Shown: in pieces, positions 55,379 to 64,000 of the stretch
How positions within the stretch are numbered: the stretch's first letter is position 1
Layout: each line of letters opens with the position of its first letter
Source: Gambelia wislizenii
Lineage: Eukaryota > Chordata > Lepidosauria > Squamata > Crotaphytidae
Assembly: GCA_030847615.1 (NCBI GenBank)
Contig: JAUMIR010000004.1
Location: 72,757,001 to 72,821,000, forward strand
Direction: 5' to 3'
Length of the DNA: 64,000 bases
Notes under the pieces: generated by a model
The model's database searches: none
What the model saw: only the letters and a program-made list of their open reading frames with translations
Told to the model about the DNA's origin: nothing
Translations under genes and position numbers: made by a program

Positions 55379-55629
55379 GAATGATGTCATCTGCATATCG
55401 TAAATTGTTGATGTTCCTTCCTCCAATGTTCATACCTCCTTCCTCTGAATCTCATCCAGCTTTGTGTATGATACATTCAGCATACAAGTCAAACAAATAA
55501 GATGATTAAAATGCAGCCTTGCCTGACCCCCTTGCCAATTGGAAGCCATTCTCCATGTTCTGTCCTAACAGTGGCCTCTTATCCCCAGTACAGGTTATGC
55601 GTTAGGATAATAAAATGTTGTGGTACATG

Positions 55630-56246
55630 TTTGGGGGGGGGCATCTACATGAGGGGGAAATCCAAAGTACCTCATAGTATTGGCATCTTGCAGCAGCAGC
55701 AACATGTCCAAATGGTTTTTCTGGCCTCGGAAGCCCCCATAAGCCTTACATTCTTGACGGTAGCCGCGAGTGATTTACTCACATTAGTTCTTCACCGCTG
55801 CCATTGTTTGTTTGTTTTTTTTAAGTCATCCCAAGGTGTGTTGGTGCTATAGAGCTATGTTCTAATTTTATAAGAAAGCAAAACAGAAAATATTGGTCCT
55901 TTTTTATCGTCTTAGCGAGCGATCACTAAGGTGAAAATCCAACATGGCGGCAGTAAGCGCTTGCCCTCTTAAGCAAGCCCCTCCCCCACTCTCCCCCGGC
56001 CAATCAGCTTAGTGGTTCCCTTCAAGTTTTTTATTGTTCAATAGTCCAAACAAGTAAAAATGTGCACCTATCTCATGGTTTTTTAAAAAGTACAGGGAAA
56101 TCTGCGAAGCTTTCACCCCATTGTTTTTGCTGTTTTGGGCCCCTCTACTTCCGAATAGTGTGGATTGGTGCTGGATCCCATTTAGACAGGTAAGATTCCC
56201 AACAAATTCCATGAGAAGTATTTTCACTGTTTAGACAGGTCCCAAG
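55630..56246. mobile_element. Non-autonomous DNA element with GTCTA-type ends (copy 2)
   Basis: Left 'gggggggcatctacatgaggggg', right 'ttcactgtttagacaggtccc'. Contains 'aacatggcggcagtaagcgc', 'cctcccccactctcccccggccaatcagctt'. Same family as 15340 and 56738. Confidence 0.6.
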
Positions 56247-56359
56247 TTTTTTAGTTCAGGGACAGGTATTTAAAATTATTTGCCAGAGTGCTCCTTGTGT
56301 GCCTTACCAAATTACAAACTGCAAGATTCCATGGGATGCAGCCATGGCAGTTAAAGTGG

Positions 56360-56600
56360 AAGCATAAATCTTCCGCAAAGCCTATCCAGATGATTTTAAA
56401 TTGGGAATTTTAAACTGTGTACTGATTGTTTTTAAATGTCTTAGTCTTACTTGTTTTTTAAATTGATGAGTTTTAATTGATGTGTGTTTTTAACTAATAT
56501 TATGTTTATATGTTAATGGGTTGTTTCCTGCCTCGGTCCACTGGGAGAAGCAGGTAAGAATTAAATAATGTTGCTGTTGCTGTTGTTGTTGTTGTTGTGT
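56360..56600 (+). mobile_element. L2-like LINE 3' end with (GTT)n tail
   Basis: 'ccgcaaagcctatccagatgattttaaattggg...ctcggtccactgggagaagcaggtaag' then GTT repeats. Confidence 0.65.
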
Positions 56601-56737
56601 ACGAAAGGGATCTGAGTGCTGGAACTATTTCAAGCTGCACCCACAACTGCCTGAATGAAGAAGCATGCAAGGAATGGTTTATTCCCCATTTGTGAAATAA
56701 CAAAATATAAAGTCCTGCTGTTTCTTGGTCCCTAGGG

Positions 56738-57335
56738 CTTGTCTATATGAAGGGATAAAACGGACTGCTCCACAGTAATAGCAAGTCGCAGCAGCTGGGA
56801 TCTGTCTTAATGGTTTTACAGCCCCCATAAACCCTGATGCCGTCAGGAGTGGATTACTCAAGTTTTTAAACCGGCCACCGCAGAACTTTTTTAAAAAAAA
56901 CTATTTCTATGGCGCCCACAAGCACTACTTCACCTTTCCCAAAAAAGAAAGAGAGAAAAAATAGCACAAACCTCCATTTTATCACCTTAGCGATCACTCG
57001 CTAAAGCAAAAATCCAACATGTCGGCAACAGGCGCTTGCCCTGTAAGCCAGCCCCACTCCCTGTGCTCGTCCAGCCAATCAGGTTTGCACTGTGTTCTGC
57101 ATAGGGAAGCGATTCATGTTGAATGGCTTCTCTTAACGAGTGAAAATGCGCATATCTCTGGAGGGGTTTTTTTAAGTCAGGAAAATTTGTGAAGGCTTTT
57201 CTTGCATAGTTTTTTCTCTTTTGCCCCCCCCCTTTCATAATATGACGAGACAATATGGGATCCCATTAAGACAGCTCGTTTTCTGAGTGAATTCTGTGAC
57301 GGGTATTTTCACTGTGTGGACAACCCCCTTAGTAA
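56738..57335. mobile_element. Non-autonomous DNA element with GTCTA-type ends (copy 3)
   Basis: Left 'agggcttgtctatatgaaggg', right 'ttcactgtgtggacaaccccctt'. Interior 'catgtcggcaacaggcgcttgccct' and 'ccagccaatcagg' parallels copy 2. Confidence 0.65.
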
Positions 57336-59430
57336 ACATTTCTTGGAGAACTCAAAAACTTTGATGGTCTTCCCAGTGGCCTAACTTTAACTTATATATT
57401 GGTATTAATCACAGATGCTCTGTCAAAGCTGAGCAATAATGACATGAATGCCATGTGGCATTTTATCCTTTCCAAAATGCAACAGCTGATTTAAATATCT
57501 TGGCTCTGAAGGCTTAGCCACTCTGGGCTCTGAGCCTTTCCTTACTCAATGCTGATCCCCGTTTTAAAATAAATCTATTATTATTATTAAATAATAATTT
57601 TATGTGTGATGACTGTGGGGGTAATTGAAGCTAGGCCCCCAAAAGATGCTTGCAAACAGTTCCCGGAGCTTAATATCATGCCAGTAACCACACCTAATCC
57701 AAAACAAAGTTCAGTGTGAAGAGCCATGGCACCTGTAAGGATGTGATAATAATGAACAGGAAGTGCCTTGGAGCATGTTAAGATCATTTTCTGTTGTTAC
57801 CACAGAATAGCCTCGAAAGGACCAAAGGGTCAACCCAACATGTTTTGTTGCCTGATGCAGAGCAGGAATGGTGCCTCCACCAAGTCAATATACCTAGTAC
57901 CTACAAGTCAGGCAATTTATTTTGGTGTATAAACCAGAAAATTCCACTCAAGCCTCATCATTTCCTTCCCCTGGCAGTAACAATAAATAAGAAAAAATTA
58001 AAGTAATTAAAATACATTAAATTACTATTAACAATAAATTACCCATGGGAACAAATTGATAAATAAAAGTTTCACAATGCTCTAGATATACTGCCTGAGG
58101 CAGCTGCCTCACACTTTCTAGTGGTAGGGTCAGTCTTGAGTAAACCTCATACCCTGATGGCTGTGGCACCAGTTTAAAAGCAGGCTTGAGTTCCAGCATG
58201 TTGTTGAATTTCAGATCAAGTGATTCTCTATGTTAACATTTTAATCGTAATAAAATTCTGATGAATCTTAAAATCTAACAGGCAGGAGTTTACAGGTTTT
58301 AGTCAGGCCTCTTCTGGGACTAGAATAATCAAAGAGAAGCAATTTGCAGTGGTTTGCATTTTTGTTAAACATGTATTATAAAGATTTTGCAAATATTCTC
58401 TTGTGGAAGCCCAAATACCTTAATCAAGATTCAATAATTTGTGTCTACATTAAGAACATACCCAGATTTGTTTGCCAGACATAAATTATCTTTCCTAGAC
58501 CCAAAACATCAGAACTAAAGAGAAAGAAAATCATCTTCAAGGTGCTTTAAGACCTTTGCAGAAACAGAGCAAAGAAACCAAGCCCTGAGATTGATGCTAG
58601 CCACCTGTGCTGTAATTATCCTCTTAATAAAGTCAACAGAGATTGGTTCACCACAAAGGCAGTTGAGCAGCATCACTTTCCTGATTCACTTTACAGTGAT
58701 TTTTCTCTGTACATCTATTAGGAGGGCAAAATTCTGCAGTCCCTGTTAATCAATCAGCAAATTTTAGGGCTACTGTTGTTTGTAGTGAGGACTGCCACCC
58801 AGCCAGCCTTCATAACTGAACACAAAGTCCACCCTTTGGGTCAGCAGCTGGAATTAGAGAGTGCAAAGCTAAATCCTAGCATAATCCTTCTTGCTCTATC
58901 TGTGGATACTTATGTTTGTTCAAAATGTATCATATTGAATGAGGGGAGAAATTGCCTTTGTAGTAGGGTTGCTACTGAAAACATAGCCCCCCAAAGAGAA
59001 CACATATGGTGCAAAAAGAGGACCTACATTTGGGCAGGGGAGTGATGTAGATTTATATAAATATATATTTAGTGTGGAAGACCCAGTGAGCTCTGCCTAT
59101 GCAGTCTATTGTCCAGATGTCTAATGGATTGGTAGCTTCAAAACCCTGTTCTCTCTTCTTATGACTCTTGGTCCTTAAACCAGACTTTGACTGTACTACC
59201 TTCCAACACTCTGTGGAGTTAGACGCAGTGAAAGAATCCTTCAGGTGTTTGGCCAGTGTTACCTGGGGCTGATGGGCACTGTAGGCCAATAGTATTTTGA
59301 GGGTTCCATGTTCCTGATTCTGGTCATACAATATGCCTTCAACAGTTCAAAATGTACCCCAGCAGCTGCCGTGTGTGAGGCAGATTGTGAATTGTGGAGT
59401 CTCTTAGTGATCACAAACTTGCAGAAATTA
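57336..59430. other. Intergenic, few recognised features
   Basis: A (TTA)n-type stretch at 57577-57600 may be a LINE tail. No gene recognised. Confidence 0.4.
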
Positions 59431-59878
59431 GAATCATAGAATTGTAGAGTTGGAAGAGACCACGAGGACCATCCAGTCCAACCCCCTGCCATGCAGGAAT
59501 ACATAATCAAAGCATTCCTGACAGATGGCCATCCAGCCTCTGTTTAAAGACCTCCAAGGAAGGAGACCCCACCACGCTCTGAGGGAGTGTGTTCCTCTGC
59601 CAAACAGCTCTTGCTGTCAAAAAGTTCCTCCTAATGTTGAGGTAGAATCTCTGTTCCTGGAGCTTGCATCCATTGCTCCGTGTTCCAGTCTCTGGAGCAG
59701 CAGAAAACAAGCCTGCTCCATCCTCAGCGTGACATCCCTTCAAATACTTAAACAGGGCTATCATATCGCCTCTTAACCGTCTTTTTTCCAGGCAAAACAT
59801 ACCCAGCTTCCTAAGTCTTTCCTCATAAGGCATGGTTTCCAGACATTTCACCATTTTAGACGCCCTTCTCTGGACACG
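59431..59878 (-). mobile_element. CR1 LINE, 5'-truncated
   Basis: CR1 3' end at 59431 and RT C-terminus (RRASKMVKCLETMPYEERLRK...) to the break at 59878. Confidence 0.93.
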
Positions 59879-61665
59879 AGAATTATTTTTGGGGGAAATT
59901 ATTTTGGGGGACAATAGTCCGCAGACTCCCCCAGTAAAAATGACTAGGAGCACTTTACAATTCAACTTATGGCAGTTCCCAGTTATGTACCTCTGGAACC
60001 CATTCTGAGTAGTGAAGGTGATAAAGCAGGACTGGCTCATCTAAAACTTAAATACTTTTTCTTTTGCTATCTTTCTGCCAATAATTAGAAGTTATGCCAG
60101 GCACCCCAAAATTTTGTGTGTGTATGTGGTGGAGGGGGGAGAACTCTCTGGATCCTGAATGTGACTTTCATTTTGCACTCCATCTGTCAAAAGAGATTAG
60201 AGTTAGTGTGAATGAAAAGAACTAGGAAATTAATTACAATATCTGGTATTCAGACTGTGAGTGCTGTTGCTTTTGTAGGTTAACCAGGACCACGGGCATG
60301 AAAAGGGAAGTATATCAGAAGGTTTATGGGGATCCTAGAGTTTGCAAAAGTACAAAAATATTGAGGAAGGGATCCCCTAAACAGCCCTGTGGCTATGGAA
60401 TATTGCCAGGGGGGCAGATAAACAGGATTTGGATTGGAAAGGCTAGAATATTGAACCAGAGATTATCAAAGTTTCTTTCAGGGTCAACAGCTCACAGAAT
60501 CCTCCAGCTAGCATAGGTAGCACCCACTGACTGGAAGTGTCTGGGAGTTGTAGTTCAAAAAGTAAGTTCTCGAAGTTCTGTTTTCTGAAAAGGGAACACT
60601 ACATTTTGCAGTGTTTTGTTACAGCAGGTCCTATTTGTTCCAAAGAATTATAATGTTCTGAGTTTCAGCTTGGCCCAAAGAGCAGACTTCTCCAGCTTTC
60701 TGTTGTCATGGAGCAGGAATGATGGTAATAAGGCCAAGGGAAAGTTGGAAACTGTGAAATAAAAGCAACAAATTTAGTACAAAACTAATATTATCCCAGT
60801 ATATGTCAGAACACAGGGCTCATGGTTATAAATATTCACAGAGCAACTATATACGTCTACTGGTAAGTATGTTCCATCAAATTCAACAGCGTGTGTCAGA
60901 TTATAGTAAGTGTGTAGGATTATAGTAAACCTTATTTGGTGTGTGTAGGATTATAGTAAACCTTGCTTCTTTTTTTCTCTCCAGTTCTTGGCAGGAATTT
61001 TATATTTCTCCACTAGAGAGCAGGTTTCACCTACAGACTGAGCAGCCTTCTTGGTCTGATATCTAAGGTTTCTGTTTGAAGTGGAACCCTATCCTCTGAA
61101 AAGACACCACAGACAAGTACAGACTTTAAACCAAGACATTTTTAAACCAGACTTTAAACCAAGACAACTTCCCCATACATGTTTGCCTTGAACTATAACT
61201 CCCACCATCCCAACCAGCATTTACAGTATATTATAGAAGTTGTCTAATTTTAATGGTTTTCATTTTCTTCCACAGTGTTCCCAGTTCATCTATATGGAGC
61301 TCTGGTGACAATCCATTTTAGTAAATACCATGTTTGCACTAACAGTTTAAACTGCACTGCTCTTTAGTTAATACTTAAAAGGTCACACATCACAAATTGT
61401 AATTGGATGCTAAGGTCTATAAGTATCCCAGAGGAAACAATAATGAAGAAACAATGGCAGTGATTCTAGTGGTCATGAGTCTGCTGTTGGTTGCTGGGTC
61501 ACTGTCCCTTATTTAATATGTTTGGTGACTTGCACCAAAAAGAAGCTTTGACCACACACTTGGAAAGGGACAGTCTCACAGAACATTGAAGGAATGTGGT
61601 TAAAGGAATTGAATTTACCCTGTTATGATCTTAAAGAGAACTTTTATGAAACAATGTATCATTGC
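59879..61665. other. Intergenic, no gene recognised
   Basis: 60895-60965 has a direct repeat of 'gtgtaggattatagtaaacctt'. 61132-61165 repeats 'ttttaaaccaga/ctttaaaccaagac'. A hAT-like fragment ('ctgggagttgtagttcaaaa') is at 60540. Confidence 0.45.
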
Positions 61666-61872
61666 TATAGGCTGACCCCTGTATTCCCACAATTGGTATC
61701 CACAGTTTCACTTATCCACATCTGAAAAAAATATTTTCTCTCTGGTCATTTTCTAGGTCCTCCAATGCAATTCTATGGTCACCTTCTGGCATTCATCCCA
61801 TAGAAAATAATAGGGTTCCCTATTGTACACTGTTTCAGGTATCCTCCGCGGATATATGGGGCTTGACCTGTA
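61666..61872. mobile_element. Pogo-like MITE, 207 bp
   Basis: TA-TAGGCTGACCCCTGTATTCC and GGGGCTTGACCTG-TA ends; interior block 'ttctaggtcctccaatgc' as in 9849 and 34567. Confidence 0.85.
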
Positions 61873-63060
61873 TTTGACTCACGAAAGATTGTCCAAAATG
61901 CGGAAAGGAGTGGTTAATACATGTTGGAAATGTAATCAGCAAGTATCCCTCACCCTTAGATATGCTGAGTAGGGCTGATGGGAGTTGCACTACAACAACA
62001 GAGGATCGTCTAGTAGGTATTGTCTGCCCCTGATCTATAACAACTGCACAATAAGCAGAAATTCAACTGGTAAAGCTTTTCCTGGTATAGAGATCCTGGA
62101 ATAGTAAAAGCCAAACCTGTTGCATGTCTGCTTCTGTTATTGGCACAGAGCCTATATGAGGTGAGGTGCAGATCTGTGGTTCTAATGCTGCCATGAAAAA
62201 TATATTTTATCCACAGGTCTTACTTCTAAGTAAATTCTAATCCTTAAAATCCAGGTCAATACATGCAATGCCAAGATATTAGTAAGACCGCCAACATTTT
62301 CTTTGGCAACACTCCAGTCCCTTTCACAGCTGCAAACAACATCCATTAATATAGGAAACAGGAAAAATGTCACCTACTGATTTATTGGACTGAATTAGGA
62401 TCTGACTGAACATGAATGTGTGGGGAGGGGGGCAGTTTTGGCAGTTGAGAGAACTAAGCTCCTGTATTTCCTTTTATCCACTATGTTTAGGGAAGCTATT
62501 AGGCAAGAAATCTGAAATAAATCAGCGCATGAAATAAACTTCTGAACTGCCATGATTTTTTTTTTAATTAACTCCATATTACCTTACAACACTTGTACTG
62601 GGAGTGGGGGAAACAAAAGTAATTCAGACACACCTCTTTCATTGGTTAACATAATGTGTGTTTAGGATCACAGGAATACAAGGGTTTCCATGAAAAACAA
62701 CAAAAATACAGCAGTTCCCTTCAGTACTACATCAAAGAAAGAAAGGGATTCTAAACATAATGATGGATATGCAGTCCCATGTGCTCTTCAGCTCATCTGT
62801 CAGCTTTACTAGTGACAGCAACCTCAGCTGGCCTAAGGGTGAGATCAGCAAAGTAAATGGGCCTTTAGTTACAAGCACGCTGGATCTCATTCCCTCAATA
62901 GGCTTTTCAATTTTTAATTTTAATGGGAATATTAAACAAAGTCAACTCCCAATCTCTGGAACTCTGGCTAGGTTGACTCCCTCCTTGCTGTCTTTTGTGG
63001 GCAGGAGAAGACTCCTTTGTTTGTTTGTTTGTCTTTTAGTAATTGACTGCTTTATAAAGA
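61873..63060. other. Intergenic, no gene recognised
   Basis: A hAT-like half element lies at about 61965-62040 ('gctgatgggagttgcactac...tctgcccctg'). Confidence 0.45.
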
Positions 63061-63069
63061 AAGAGCTTT

Positions 63070-63200
63070 TATTCTTTTTTATTTATTTATTTATCTTCTA
63101 ATATTTATTTATTTATTAACATATTTATGTGCCATATTATATCGCAACATCTCAGGGTGGCATACAATTAAAAAAATATAAACAGGTTGAAACCATTTAC
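63070..63200 (-). repeat. LINE/SINE tail with (ATTT)n
   Basis: 'tttatttatttatttatct...atttatttattaacatatttatgtgcc...ctcagggtggcatacaatt' is a reversed non-LTR element 3' tail. Confidence 0.55.
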
Positions 63201-64000
63201 AACAATAACAATGGGTTAGATAGACTTGTAGTAGGGTGCCATGGATCACCACTCTCTGTGGCTTCAACCTCTTTCGTTTCAGAGAAGGCTGTAGTGCAGC
63301 AGCCAGGTAGCTGGTTGCCTAGCAGCACATCAGGGCCTCAGGTGCAGCTGCTCAAGGGAAGAGACAAGGGGAGACATAAAAGGAGGAGCAGGGCAGAGCA
63401 AGATACTCAGAGGAGACAGCCAGGGAGTTGTGGGGTTCTCAGAACTAGAGGTTTCTACTATGGAAGTGCCTTGTCAGAGATGCCAGACTCCCAAGGGCCA
63501 ACAGGGTGAGGGAAAGGCTGGGCACTTAGGCTGTGGTTACAGTACCAGATTATAGTCTCATACTCTCCAACTGTCCCAGGTTTAATCTTCTGTTGCCCCA
63601 CTTTTTCAGCAACTTTTGAAATGCACTGGTTTCTGTCTCCTCAATCCACTTTCCCCCCTTTGTCTTCAGCTTCCTTTGGTTGCTGCAAACTGAGCTCAAA
63701 GTGAAAAAGTAGTTTGCGCTGAGTGAACTCAGCAAAGGAAGAGAGAAGAGAGGGCAGAATCTTGCCCATCCCTATAGGATCAAACAGAAACAAACTGCTG
63801 TAGCTTCTCTTAGCTTGTCTATTCTTCCGCATAAATAATTTTTGCCATCTTGACTACACTCGGATGTTGCTTGGCCACATGTGACCCAGTTTTCTGCTGT
63901 GCAATGACAGCCCTCATCTTGGAATATCTAATAATAAAGTCCAATTATTGGTAAATGGCAACACAACAGCACCAATAGAAATACAAAAGGGAACTAGGCA
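63201..64000. other. Intergenic, no gene recognised
   Basis: The 126-codon plus frame at 63129-63509 is Arg/Gln-rich, starts inside the repeat tail and matches no family I recognise. Confidence 0.4.

Larger units (their letters stand above)
53215..55615 (-). mobile_element. BovB/RTE LINE, 5'-truncated, interrupted by four MITEs
   Basis: Minus-strand pieces in BovB order: 'EWLPIGKGVRQGC' RT motif (about 55560), GGRNINNLRYADDI with catalytic YADD (55433-55379), AENSKHLEQ (55167-55137), KVKEESAKASLQLNIKKAKI (about 54795-54725), then the region around the C-terminus (54620-54390, 54190-54150) and the 3' end (53365-53215, like Sauria SINE tails). Stops and gaps make it inactive. Confidence 0.88.

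Noticed and set aside
63129..63509. 126-codon plus frame
   Set aside because: Starts in a retroelement tail and matches nothing recognised.
1..64000. CRISPR arrays, bacterial operons, plasmid or phage features
   Set aside because: Spliced vertebrate gene and eukaryotic repeats throughout; tandem repeats here have no regular unique spacers.

Overview
This is vertebrate nuclear DNA, most likely from a squamate reptile (lizard-like). Coding density is very low and GT-AG introns are present. The only clear protein gene is a divergent MDM4 (MDMX) orthologue. The repeat complement fits Squamata: CR1 LINEs ending in ATTCTATG repeats, a BovB/RTE LINE, L2-like and L1-like LINE pieces, tRNA- and 5S-derived SINEs with BovB/Sauria-like tails, a DIRS-type tyrosine-recombinase retrotransposon, and many TA-flanked Tigger/pogo-like MITEs. 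The species cannot be fixed from the sequence alone.

Positions 1-32249 hold MDM4 on the minus strand. Ten coding exons can be assembled with consistent phases and canonical splice sites (start codon at 32249, stop at 1410-1412), giving a predicted 474-residue protein. It has the N-terminal p53-binding domain (exons 2-6), the acidic/WW regulatory region (exons 8-10), and the RanBP2-type zinc finger plus C-terminal RING (exon 11). Introns are full of repeats. Intron 2 carries a nearly complete DIRS element (about 24434-30720), recognisable by gag, RT, RNase H, tyrosine recombinase, inverted terminal repeats and an internal complementary region.

Positions 32280 to about 47760 are the 5' side of MDM4. 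They contain more MITEs, an L1 remnant, a CR1 ORF1 esterase-domain remnant and SINEs. Two CpG-rich promoter-like blocks (about 45980-46400 and 47341-47760) are separated by a transposon with roughly 200-bp inverted arms. The non-coding first exon of MDM4 is probably here but could not be placed.

Positions 47760-64000 are mostly intergenic. They hold two head-to-head inverted repeat pairs that look Penelope-like, a third promoter-like CpG block (51590-51770) with NRF1/ETS-type sites, two identical convergent tRNA-Lys(UUU) genes (52060-52132 plus, 52387-52459 minus), and a BovB LINE (about 55615 to 53215, minus) interrupted by four MITEs, one of which is itself split by another LINE. I see no second protein-coding gene before the window ends.

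The most notable items are the DIRS element with its circle-junction-like internal region, MITE insertions that precisely interrupt the BovB RT coding frame, MITEs sharing termini but carrying different GC-rich interiors, hammerhead-like motifs in inverted repeats, the convergent tRNA pair, and lineage-specific changes in the MDM4 p53-binding cleft and splice signals.
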